Positions 46,553 through 58,622 of a DNA stretch of 64,000 nt are shown here, one piece after another. The position numbers and the translations under genes are program-made. Numbering within the stretch: position 1 is the stretch's first letter; each line of letters opens with the position of its first letter. Source of the stretch: Capricornis sumatraensis (Eukaryota; Chordata; Mammalia; Artiodactyla; Bovidae); assembly GCF_032405125.1 (NCBI RefSeq), contig NW_027184618.1, positions 5,084,001 through 5,148,000 on the forward strand. Reading direction: 5' to 3'. A model generated the notes under the pieces. The model was not told the origin of the DNA. It saw only the letters and a program-made list of their open reading frames with translations, and searched no databases.

Positions 46553-48147
46553 ATGAGGGATCCTTTCCCTGCTTTCAACGGGAAAGAATTCCCGGCGTTC
46601 CCGTCGCATCTCAAGAGGAGGCACTCTCAACAGGAAAGGCGAGAGGAACTCCATGGTCGTACCACCATTCCAAGAGTCCCCCAGATGTCTCAGTCCATTC
46701 CAGAGGAACCTCTTTGCCCTGCACTGGCTCATCTTTCACGCCGAGGATCGACTCACACCACGGTGGCACGTGGGACAGCCCTGTGGGAAAGCCTCGAGGG
46801 AAAGCCTCGAGGGAAAACCACAGATCCTTTGATCCACGCCACGGGAAGCGTGATATTGCTGCTACAGCCTGGAAGGAAAGCGCACGTGCATGCCCCCACT
46901 CGAGACGAGGCCTGACTCCCCTGGGGAGACTCCAGAAGTACCCAAAGATCCATGTCAGCCTCTGAGAGGAATCCTCGGTTCCGGCCCTGACTCCACACAA
47001 GGTTTTTGGCCCCGGTATCGACGGGAGAGGAATCCCGAGAGGCCCCCTAGCACCTCGCATGGGGACTGGCCTCTCCTGAGGCCACCAGGGCGGGTCCCTG
47101 AGGTCCCCGTCGTAACTCGAGAACACCTGCCTCAACTCGAGAAAATCCAGGAAGTTCTCCCTTCCAGGCGAGATGAGGCCTATTTCTGATGAGGCGTCTG
47201 GAGACTAATGATACCTAACCTCTGGAACTTCGAAAGGGTCTTTCACACCCTTGCTGCAACTCAAGAAGTTCACCGCCATACCCGTCTCCACTCGAGAGGA
47301 AGCACGATGGTCCCGCCCACATCCAGAGGAGCCCCGTTTCCCCCTCGTAGCTCGAGATGAGGGATCCTTTCCCTGCTTTCAACGGGAAAGAATTCGCGGC
47401 GTTCCCGTCGCATCTCAAAAGGAGGCACCTTCAACAGGAAAGGCGAGAGGAACTCCATGGTCGTACCACCATTCCAAGAGTCCCCCAGATGTCTCAGTCC
47501 ATTCCAGAGGAACTTCTTTGCCCTGCACTGGCTCATCTTTCACGCCGAGGATCGACTCACACCACGGTGGCACGAGGGACAGCCCTGTGGGAAAGCCTCG
47601 AGGGAAAACCACAGATCCTTTGATCCACGCGACGGGAAGCGTGACATTGCTGCTACAGCCTGGAAGGAAAGCGCACGTGCATGCCCCAACTCGAGACGAG
47701 GCCTGACTCCCCTGGGGAGACTCCAGAAGTACCCAAAGATCCATGTCAGCCCCTGAGAGGAATGCTCGGTTCCGGCCCTGACTCCACACAAGGTTTTTGG
47801 CCCCGGTATCGATGGGAGAGGAATCCCGAGAGGCCACCTAGCACCTCGCATGGGGACTGGCCTCTCCTGAACCCACCAGGGCGGGTCCCTGAGGTCCCCG
47901 TCGTAACTCGAGAACACCTGCCGCAACTCGAGAAAATCCAGGAAGTTCTCCCTTCCAGGCGAGATGAGGCCTATTTTCAATGAGGTGTCTGGAGACTAAT
48001 GACACCTAACCTCTGGAACTTGGAAAGGGTCTTTCACACCCTTGCGGCAACTCAAGAAGTTCACCGCCATACCCGTCTCCAGTCGAGAGGAAGCACGATG
48101 GTCCCGCTCACTTCCAGAGGAGACCCGTTTCCCCCTCGGAGCTCGAG
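46553..48147 (+). repeat. Two-monomer haplotype (804 + 791 bp), second occurrence
   Basis: Starts 46553 and 47357. It shares GTCAGCCTCTGAG, CTATTTCTGATG, CTCAAAAGG, GGCACGAGGGAC and the single 13-bp unit with 32073-33667. The 3-prime half of the second monomer departs: GGAATGCTCGG near 47761, CTCCTGAACCCACC near 47868 and CTATTTTCAATGAGG near 47972. The last of these is a form common only near the right end of the window. Confidence 0.87.
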
Positions 48148-51100
48148 ATGTCGGATCCTTTCCCTGCTTTTAACGGGAAAGAATTCCCGGCGTTCCCGTC
48201 GCATCTCAAGAGGAGGCACTCTCAACAGGAAAGGCGAGAGGAACTCAATGGTCGTACCACCATTCCAAGAGTCCCCCAGATGTCTCAGTCCATTCCAGAA
48301 TAACCTCTTTGCCCTGCACTGGCTCATCTTTCACGCCGAGGATCGACTCACACCACGGTGGCACGTGGGACAGCCCTGTGGGAAAGCCTCGAGGGAAAGC
48401 CTCGAGGGAAAGCCTCGAGGAAAAACCACAGATCCTTTGATCCACGCCACGGGAAGCGTGACATTGCTGCTACAGCCTGGAAGGAAAGTGCACGTGCATG
48501 CCCCCACTCGAGACGAGGCCTGACTCCCCTGGGGAGACTCCAGAAGTACCCAAAGATCCATGTCAGCCCCTGAGAGGAATCCTCGGTTCCGGCCCTGACT
48601 GCACACAAGGTTTTTGGCCCCGGTATCGACGGGAGAGGAATCCGAGAGGCTCCCTAGCACCTGGCATGGGGACTGGACTCTCCTGAGGCCACCAGGGCGG
48701 GTCCCTGAGGTCCCCGTCGTAACTCGAGAACACCTGCCGCAACTCGAGAAAATCCAGGAAGTTCTCCCTTCCAGGCGAGATGAGGCCTATTTCCGATGAG
48801 GCGTCTGGAGACTAATGACACCTAACCTCTGGAACTTGGAAAGGGTCTTTCACACCCTTGCTGCAACTCAAGAAGTTCACCGCCATACCCGTCTCCACTC
48901 GAGAGGAAGCACGATGGTCCCGCCCACATCCAGAGGAGCCCCGTTTCCCCCTCAGAGCTCGAGATGAGTGATCCTTTCCCTGCTTTCAACGGAAAAGAAA
49001 TCCCGGCGTTCCCGTCGCATCTCAAGAGGAGGCACTCTCAACAGGAAAGGCGACAGGAACTCTATGGTCGTACCACCATTCCAAGAGTCCCCCAGATGTC
49101 TCAGTCCATTCCAGAGGAACCTCTTTGCCCTGCACTGGCTCATCTTTCACGCCGAGGATCGACTCACACCACGGTGGCACGAGGGACAGCCCTGTGGGAA
49201 AGCCTCGTGGGAAAGCCTCGAGGGAAAAGCACAGATCCTTTGATCCACGCCACGGGAAGCGTGACATTGCTGCTACAGCCTGGAAGGAAAGCGCACGTGC
49301 ATGCCCCCACCCGAGACGAAGCCTGACTCCCCTGGGGAGACTCCAGAAGTACCCAAAGATCCATGTCAGCCCCTGAGAAGAATCCTCGGTTCTGGCCCTG
49401 ACTCCACACAAGGTTTTTGGCCCCGGTATCGACGGGAGAGGAATACCGAGAGGCCCCCTAGCAACTCGCATGGGGACTGGCTCCTCCTGAGGCCTCCAGT
49501 GCGGGTCCCTGTGGTCCCCGTCGTAACTCGAGAACACCTGCCGCAACTCGAGAAAATCCAGGAAGTTCTCCCTTCCAGGCGAGATGAGGCCTATTTCCGA
49601 TGAGGCGTCTGGAGACTAATGACAACTAACCTCTGGAACTTGGAAAGGGTCTTTCACACCCTTGCTGCAACTCAAGAAGTTCACCGCCATACCCGTCTCC
49701 ACTCGAGAGGAAGCACGATGGTCCCGCCCACATCCAGAGGAGCCCCGTTTCCCCCTCGGAACTCGAGATGAGGGATCCTTTCCCTGCTTTCAACGGGAAA
49801 GAATTCCCGGCGTTCCCGTCGCATCTCAAGAGGAGGCACTCTCAACAGGAAAGGCGAGAGGAACTCCATGGTCGTACCACCATTCCAAGAGTCCCCCAGA
49901 TGTCTCAGTCCATTCCAGAGGAACCTCTTTGCCCTGCACTGGCTCATCTTTCACGCCGAGGATCGACTCACACCACGGTGGCACGTGGGACAGCCCTGTG
50001 GGAAAGCCTCGAGGGAAAGCCTCGAGGGAAAACCACAGATCCTTTGATCCACGCGATAGGAAGCGTGACATTGCTGCTACATCCTGGAAGGAAAGCATAA
50101 GTGCATGCCCCCACTCGAGACGAGGCCTGACTCCCCTGGGTAGACTCCAGAAGTACCCAAACATCCATGTCAGGCCCTGAGAGGAATCCTCGGTTCCGGC
50201 CCTGACTCCACACAAGGTTTTTGGCCCCGGTATCGACGGGAGAGGAATCCCGTGAGGCCCCCTAGCAACTCGCATGGGGACTGGCCGTTCCTGAGGCCAT
50301 CAGGGCGGGTCCCTGTGGTCCCCATCGTAACTCGAGAACACCTGCCGCAACTCGAGAAAATCCAGGAAGTTCTCCCTTCCAGGCGAGATGAGGCCTATTT
50401 CCGATGAGGCGTCTGGAGACTAATGACACCTAACCTCTGGAACTTCGAAAGGGTCTTTCACACCCTTGCTGCAACTCAAGAAGTTCACCGCCATACCCGT
50501 CTCCACTCGAGAGGAAGCACGATGGTCCCGCCCACATCCAGAGGAGCCCCGTTTCCCCCTCGTAGCTCGAGATGAGGGATCCTTTCCCTGCTTTCAACGG
50601 GAAAGAATTTCCGGCGTTCCCGTCGCATCTCAAGAGGAGGCACTCTCAACAGGAAAGGCGAGAGGAACTCCATGGTCGTACCACCATTCCAAGAGTCCCC
50701 CAGATGTCTCAGTCCATTCCAGAGGAACCTCTTTGCCCTGCACTGGCTCATCTTTCACGCCGAGGATCGACTCACACCACGGTGGCACGTGGGACAGCCC
50801 TGTGGGAAAGCCTCGAGGGAAAGCCTCGAGGGAAAACCACAGATCCGTTGATCCACGCGACGGGAAGCGTGACATTGCTGCTACAGCCTGGAAGGAAAGC
50901 ATAAGTGCATGCCCCCACTCGAGACGAGGCCTGAATCCCCTGGGGAGACTCCAGAAGTACCCAAACATCCATGTCAGGCCCTGAGAGGAATCCTCGGTTC
51001 CGGACCTGACTCCACACAAGGTTTTTGGCCCCGGTATCGACGGGAGAGGAATCCCGAGAGGCCCCCTAGCAACTCGCATGGGGACTGGCCGTTCCTGAGG

Positions 51101-51375
51101 CCATCAGGGCGGATCCCTGAGGTCCCCGTCGTAACTCGAGAACACCTGCCGCAACTCGAGAAAATCCAGGAAGTTCTCCCTTCCAGGTGAGATGAGGCCT
51201 ATTTCCGATGAGGCGTCTGGAGACTAATGACACCTAACCTCTGGAACTTCGAAAGGGTCTTTCACACCCTTGCTGCAACTCAAGAAGTTCACCGCCATAC
51301 CCGTCTCCACTCGAGAGGAAGCACGATGGTCCCGCCCACATCCAGAGGAGCCCCGTTTCCCCCTCGGAGCTCGAG
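48148..51375 (+). repeat. Four diverged monomers
   Basis: Starts 48148 (816 bp), 48964, 49768 and 50572 (804 bp each). 48148 has ATGTCGGATCC, three 13-bp units, CAGAATAACC, ACTGCACAC and a missing base at GAATCCGAG. 48964 has ATGAGTGATCC, GGCACGAGGG and AAAAGCACAG. 49768 and 50572 both have GCATAAGTGCATG, CAAACATCC and GGCCGTTCCTGAGGCCATC, like 37687 and 41718. Confidence 0.87.
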
Positions 51376-54300
51376 ATGAGGGATCCTTTCCCTGCTTTCA
51401 ACGGGAAAGAATTCCCGGCGTTCCCGTCGCATCTCAAGAGGAGGCACTCTCAACAGGAAAGGCGAGAGGAACTCCATGGTCGTACCACCATTCCAAGAGT
51501 CCCCCAGATGTCTCAGTCCATTCCAGAGGAACCTCTTTGCCCTGCACTGGCTCATCTTTCACGCCGAGGATCGACTCACACCACGGTGGCACGTGGGACA
51601 GCCCTGTGGGAAAGCCTCGAGGGAAAGCCTCGAGGGAAAACCACAGATCCTTTGTTCCACGCGACGGGAAGCGTGACATTGCTGCTACAGCCTGGAAGGA
51701 AAGCGCACGTGCATGCCCCCACTCGAGACGAGGCCTGACTCCCCTGGGGAGACTCCAGAAGTACCCAAAGATCCATGTCAGCCCCTGAGAGGAATCCTCG
51801 GTTCCGGCCCTGACTCCACACAAGGCTTTTGGCCCCGGTATCGACGGGAGAGGAATCCCGAGAGGCCCCCTAGCAACTCGCATGTGGACTGGCCTCTCCT
51901 GAGGCCACCAGGGCGTGTCCCTGAGGTCCCCGTCGTAACTCGAGAACACCTGCCGCAACTCGAGAAAATCCAGGAAGTTCTTCCTTCCAGGCGAGTGAGG
52001 CCTATTTCCGATGAGGCGTCTGGAGACTAATGACACCTAACCTCTGGAACTTGGAAAGGGTCTTTCACACCCTTGTTGCAACTCAAGAAGTTCACGGCCA
52101 TACCCGTCTCCACTCGAGAGGAAGCACGATGGTCCCGCCCACATCCAGAGGAGCCCCGTTTCCCCCTCGGAGCTCGAGATGAGGGATCCTTTCCCTGCTT
52201 TCAACGGGAAAGAATTCCCGGCGTTCCAGTCGCATCTCATGAGGAGGCACTCTCAACAGGAAAGGCAAGAGGAACTCCATGGTCGTACCACCATTCCAAG
52301 AGTCCCCCAGATGTCTCAGTCCATTCCAGAGGAACCTCTTTGCCCTGCACTGGCTCATCTTTCACGCCGAGGATCGACTCACACCACGGTGGCACGTGGG
52401 ACAGCCCTGTGGGAAAGCCTAGAGGGAAAGCCTCGAGGGAAAACCACAGATCCTTTGATCCACGCGACGGGAAGCGTGACATTGCTGCTACAGCCTGGAA
52501 GGAAAGCGCACGTGCATGCCCCCACTCGAGACGAGGCCTGACTCCCCTGGGGAGACTCCAGAAGTACCCAAAGATCCATGTCAGCCCCTGAGAGGAATCC
52601 TCGGTTCCGGCCCTGAATCCACACAAGGTTTTTGGCCCCGGTATCGACGGGAGAGGAATCCCGAGAGGCCCCCTAGCACCTCGCATGGAGACTGGCCTCT
52701 CCTGAGGCCACCAGGGCGGGTCCCTGAGGTCCCCGTCTTAACTCGAGAACACCTGCCGCAACTCGAGAAAATCCAGGAAGTTCTCCCTTCCAGGCGAGAT
52801 GAGGCCTATTTCCGATGAGGCGTCTGGAGACTAATGACACCTAACCTCTGGAACTTCGAAAGGGTCTTTCACACCCTTGCGGCAACTCAAGAAGTTCACC
52901 GCCATACCCGTCTCCACTCGAGAGGAAGCACGATGGTCCCGCCCACTTCCAGAGGAGACCCGTTTCCCCCTCGGAGCTCGAGATGAGGGATCCTTTCCCT
53001 GCTTTCAACGGGAAAGAATTCCCGGCGTTCCCGTCGCATCTCAAGAGGAGGCACTCTCAACAGGAAAGGCGAGAGGAACTCAATGGTCGTACCACCATTC
53101 GAAGAGTTCCCCAGATGTCTCACTCCATTCCAGAGGAACCTCTTTGCCCTGCACTGGCTCATCTTTCACGCCGAGGATCGACTCACACCACGGTGGCACG
53201 TGGGACATCCCTGTGGGAAAGCCTCGAGGGAAAGCCTCGAGGGAAAACCACAGATCCTTTGATCCACGCCACGGGAAGCGTGACATTGCTGCTACAGCCT
53301 GGAAGGAAAGTGCACGTGCATGCCCCCACTCGAGACGAGGACTGACTCCCCTGGGGAGACTCCAGAAGTACCCAAAGATCCATGTCAGCTCCTGAGAGGA
53401 ATCCTCGGTTCCGGCCTTGAATCCACACAAGGTTTTTGGCCCCGGTATCGACGGGAGAGGAATCCCGAGAAGCCCCCTTGCAACACGCATGGGGACAGGC
53501 CTCTCCTGAGGCCACCAGGGCGGGTCCCTGAGGTCCCCGTCGTAACTCGAGACCACCTGCCGCAACTCGAGAAAATCCAGGAAGTTCTCCCTTCCAGGCG
53601 AGATTAGGCCTATTTCCGATGAGGCGTCTGGAGACTAATGACACCTAACCTCTGGAACTTCGAAAGGGTCTTTCACACCCTTGCGGCAACTCAAGAAGTT
53701 CACCGCCATACCCGTCTCCACTCGAGAGGAAGCACGATGATCCCGCCCACTTCCAGAGGAGACCCGTTTCCCCCTCGGAGCTCGAGATGTCGGATCCTTT
53801 CCCTGCTTTCAACGGGAAGGAATTCCCGGCGTTCCCGTCGCATCTCAAGTGGAGGCACTCTCAACAGGAAAGGCGAGAAGAACTCAATGGTCGTACCACC
53901 ATTCCAAGAGTCCCCCAGATGTTTCAGTCAATTCCAGAGGAACCTCTTTGCCCTGCACTGGCTCATCTTTCACGCCGAGGATCGACTCACACCACGGTGG
54001 CACGTGGGACAGCCCTGTGGGAAAGCCTCGAGGGAAAGCCTCGAGGGAAAACCACAGATCCTTTGATCCACGCGACGGGAAGCGTGGCATTGCTGCTACA
54101 GCCTGGAAGGAAAGCGCACGTGCATGCCCCCGCTCGAGACGAGGCCTGACTCCCCTGGGGAGACTCCAGAAGTACCCAAAGATCCATGTCAGCCCCTGAG
54201 AGGAATCCTCGGTTCCGGCCTTGAATCCACACAAGGATTTTGGCCCCGGTATCGACGGGAGAGGAATCCCGAGAGGCCCCCAGCACCTCGCATGGGGACT

Positions 54301-54589
54301 GGCCTCTCCTGAGGCCACCAGGGCGGGTCCCTGAGGTCTCCGTCGTAACTCGAGAACACCTGCCGCAACTCGAGAAAATCCAGGAAGTTCTCCCTTCCAG
54401 CCGAGATGAGGCCTATTTTTGATGAGGCGTCTTGAGACTAATGACACCTAACCTCTGGAACTTCGAAAGGGTCTTTCACACCCTTGCTGCAACTCATGAA
54501 GTTCACCGCCATACCCGTCTCCACTGGAGAGGAAGCACGATGGTCCCGCCCACTTCCAGAGGAGACCCGTTTCCCCCTCGAATCTCGAG
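51376..54589 (+). repeat. Four diverged monomers
   Basis: Starts 51376 (803 bp), 52179 (804), 52983 (804) and 53787 (803). The end of 51376 (GGCGAGTGAGGCC) and 52179 (CTCATGAGG) repeat the arrangement at 45.5-46.5 kb. The 3-prime part of 52983 has GCAACACGCATGGGGACAG, like 40914. 53787 has ATGTCGGATCC, GATGTTTCAGTC and AGCGTGGCATTG and lacks a base near 54281. Confidence 0.87.
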
Positions 54590-57500
54590 ATGAGGGATCC
54601 TTTCCCTGCTTTCAACGGGAACGAATTCCCGGCGTTCCCGTCGCATCTCAAGAGGAGACAGTCTCAACAGGAAAGGCGAGAGGAACTCCATGGTCGTACC
54701 ACCATTCCAAGAGTCCCCCAGATGTCTCAGTCCATTCCAGAGGAAGCTCTTTGCCCTGCACTGGCTCATCTTTCACGCCGAGGATCGACTCACACCACGG
54801 TGGCACGTGGGACAGCCCTGTGGGAAAGCCTCGAGGGAAAGCCTCGAGGGAAAAGCACAGATCCTTTGATCCACCCCACGGGAAGCGTGACATTGCTGCT
54901 ACAGCCTGGAAGGAAAGCGCACGTGCATGCCCCCACTCGAGACGAGGCCTGACTCCCCTGGGGAAACTCCAGAAGTACCCAAAGATCCATTTCAGCCCCT
55001 GAGAGAAATCCTCGGTTCCGGCCCTGACTCCACACAAGGTTTTTGGCCCCGGTATCGACGGGAGAGGAATCCCGAGAGGCCCCCTAGCACCTCGCATGGG
55101 GACTGGCCTCTCCTGAGGCCACCAGGGCGGGTCCCTGAGGTTCCCATCGAAACTCGAGAACACCTGCCGCAACTCGAGAAAATCCAGGAAGTTCTCCCTT
55201 CCAGGCGAGATGAGGCCTATTTTCAATGAGGTGTCTGGAGACTAATGACACCTAACCTCTGGAACTTCGAAAGGGTCTTTCACACCCTTGCTGCAACTCA
55301 AGAAGTTCACCGCCATACCCGTCTCCACTCGAGAGGAAGCACGATGGTCCCGCCCACATCCAGAGGAGCCCCGTTTCCCCCTCGTAGCTCGAGATGAGGG
55401 ATCCTTTCCATGCTTTCAACGGGAAAGAATTCCCGGCGTTCCAGTCGCATCTCAAGAGGAGGCACTCTCAACAGGAAAGGCGAGAGGAACTCCATGGTCG
55501 TACCACCATTCCAAGAGTCCCCCAGATGTCTCAGTCCATTCCAGAGGAACCTCTTTGCCCTGCACTGGCTCATCTTTCACGCCGAGGATTGACTCACACC
55601 ACGGTGGCACGTGGGACAGCCCTGTGGGAAAGCCTCGAGGGAAAGCCTCGAGGGAAAACCACAGATCCTTTGATCCACGCGACGGGAAGCGTGACATTGC
55701 TGCTACAGCCTGGAAGGAAAGCGCACGTGCATGCCCCCACTCGAGACGAGGCCTGACTCCCCAGGGGAGACTCCAGAAGTACCCAAAGATCCATGTCAGC
55801 CCCTGAGAGGAATCCTCGGTTCCGGCCCTGACTCCACACAAGGTTTTTGGCGCCGGTATCGACGGGAGAGGAATCCCGAGAGGCACCCTAGCACCTCGCA
55901 TGGGGACTGGCCTCTCCTGAGGCCACCAGGGCGGGTCCCTGAGGTCCCCATCGTAACTCGAGAACACCTGCCGCAACTCGAGAAAATCCAGGAAGTTCTC
56001 CCTTCCAGGCGAGATGAGGCCTATTTTCAATGAGGTGTCTGGAGACTAATGACACCTAACCTCTGGAACTTGGAATGGGTCTTTCACACCCTTGCTGCAA
56101 CTCAAGAAGTTCACCGCCATACCCGTCTCCACTCGAGAGGAAGCACGATGGTCCCGCCCACATCCAGAGGAGCCCCGTTTCCCCCTCGTAGCTCGAGATG
56201 AGGGATCCTTTCCATGCTTTCAACGGGAAAGAATTCCCGGCGTTCCAGTCGCATCTCAAGAGGAGGCACTCTCAACAGGAAAGGCGAGAGGAACTCCATG
56301 GTCGTACCACCATTCCAAGAGTCCCCCAGATGTCTCAGTCCATTCCAGAGGAACCTCTTTGCCCTGCACTGGCTCATCTTTCACGCCGAGGATTGACTCA
56401 CACCACGGTGGCACGTGAGACAGCCCTGTGGGAAAGCCTAGAGGGAAAGCCTCGAGGGAAAACCACAGATCCTTTGATCCACGCGACGGGAAGCGTGACA
56501 TTGCTGCTACAGCCTGGAAGGAAAGCGCACGTGCATGCCCCCACTCGAGACGAGGCCTGACTCCCCTGGGGAGACTCCAGAAGTACCCAAAGATCCATGT
56601 CAGCCCCTGAGAGGAATCCTCGGTTCCGGCCCTGACTCCACACAAGGTTTTTGGCCCCGGTATCGACGGGAGAGGAATCCCGAGAGGCCCCCTAGCACCT
56701 CGCATGGGGACTGGCCTCTCCTGAGGCCACCAGGGCGGGTCCCTGAGGTCCCCGTCGTAACTCGAGAACACCTGCCACAACTCGAGAAAATCCAGGAAGT
56801 TCTCCCTTCCAGGCGAGATGAGGCCTATTTCTGATGAGGCCTCTGGAGACTAATAACACCTAACCTACGGAACTTCGAAAGGGTCTTTCACACCCTTGAG
56901 GCAACTCAAGAAGTTCACCGCCATACCCGTCTCCACTCGAGAGGAAGCACGATGGTCCCGCTCACTTCCAGAGGAGATCCGTTTCCCCCTCGGAGCTCGA
57001 GATGTCGGATCCTTTCCCTGCTTTCAAGGGGAAAGAATTCCCGGCGTTCCCGTCGCATCTCAAGAGGAGGCACTCTCAACAGGAAAGGCGAGAGGAACTC
57101 AATGGTCTTACCACCATTCCAAGAGTCCCCCAGATGTCTCAGTCCATTCCAGGGGAACCTCTTTGCCCTGCACTGGCTCATCTTTCACGCCGAGGATCGA
57201 CTCACACCACGGTGGCACGTGGGACAGCCCTGTGGGAAAGCCTCGAGGGAAAGCCTCGAGGGAAAGCCTCGAGGGAAAACCACAGATCCTTTGATCCACG
57301 CCACGGGAAGCGTGACATTGCTGGTACAGCCTGGAAGGAAAGTGCACGTGCATGCCCCCACTCGAGACGAGGCCTGACTCCCCTGGGGAGACTCCAGAAG
57401 AACCCAAAGATCCATGTCAGCCCCTGAGAGAAATCCTCGGTTCCAGCCCTGACTGCACACAAGGTTTTTGGCCCCGGTATCGACGGGAGAGGAATCCCGA

Positions 57501-58622
57501 GAGGCCCCCTAGCACCTGGCATGGGGACTGGACTCTCCTGAGGCCACCAGGGCGGGTCCCTGAGGTCCCCGTCGTAACTCGAGAACACCTGCCGCAACTC
57601 GAGAAAATCCAGGAAGTTCTCCCTTCCAGGCCAGATGAGGCCTATTTCCGATGAGGCGTCTGGAGACTAATGACACCTAACCTCTGGAACTTCGAAAGGG
57701 TCTTTCACACCCTTGCTGCAACTCAAGAAGTTCACCGCCATACCCGTCTCCACTCGAGAGGAAGCACGATGGTCCCGCCCACATCCAGAGGAGCCCCGTT
57801 TCCCCCTCGGAGCTCGAGATGAGGGATCCGTTCCCTGCTTTCAACGGGAAAGAATTTCCGGCGTTCCCGTCGCATCTCAAGAGGAGGCACTCTCAACAGG
57901 AAAGGCGAGAGGAACTCCATGGTCGTACCACCATTCCAAGAGTCCCCCAGATGTCTCAGTCCATTCCAGAGGAACCTCTTTGCCCTGCACTGGCTCATCT
58001 TTCACGCCGAGGATCGACTCACACCACGGTGGCACGTGGGACAGCCCTGTGGGAAAGCCTCGAGGGAAAGCCTCAAGGGAAAACCACAGATCCTTTGATC
58101 GACGCGACGGGAAGCGTGACATTGCTGTTACAGCCTGGAAGGAAAGCGCACGTGCATGCCCCCACTCGAGACGAGGCCTGACTCCCCTGGGGAGACTCCA
58201 GAAGTACCCAAACATCCATGTCAGCCCCTGAGAGGAATCCTCCGTTCCGGCCCTGACTCCACACAAGGTTTTTGCCCCCGGTATCGACGGGAGAGGAATC
58301 CCGAGAGGCCCCCTAGCAACTCGCATGGGGACTGGCCTCTCCTAAGGCCACCAGGGCGGGTCCCTGAGGTCCCCGTCGTAACTCGAGAACACCTGCCGCA
58401 ACTCGAGAAAATCCAGGAAGTTCTCCCGTCCAGGCGAGATGAGGCCTATTTCCGATGAGGCGTCTGGAGACTAATGAAACCTAACCTCTGGAACTTCGAA
58501 AGGGTCTTTCACACCCTTGCTGCAACTCAAGAAGTTCACCGCCATACCCGTCTCCACTGGAGAGGAAGCACGATGGTCCCGCCCACTTCCAGAGGAGACC
58601 CGTTTCCCCCTCGTAGCTCGAG
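54590..58622 (+). repeat. Five monomers (4033 bp), first of a loose pair
   Basis: Starts 54590, 55394, 56198, 57002 (817 bp) and 57819. 54590 has GGAGACAGTCTC, AAAAGCACAG, GGGAAACTCC and CCATTTCAGCC, matched 4033 bp downstream at 58623 by related forms. 55394 and 56198 are near-identical neighbours with TTTCCATGCTTTC and GAGGATTGACTC. 57002 has ATGTCGGATCC, three 13-bp units and ACTGCACAC. Confidence 0.86.
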
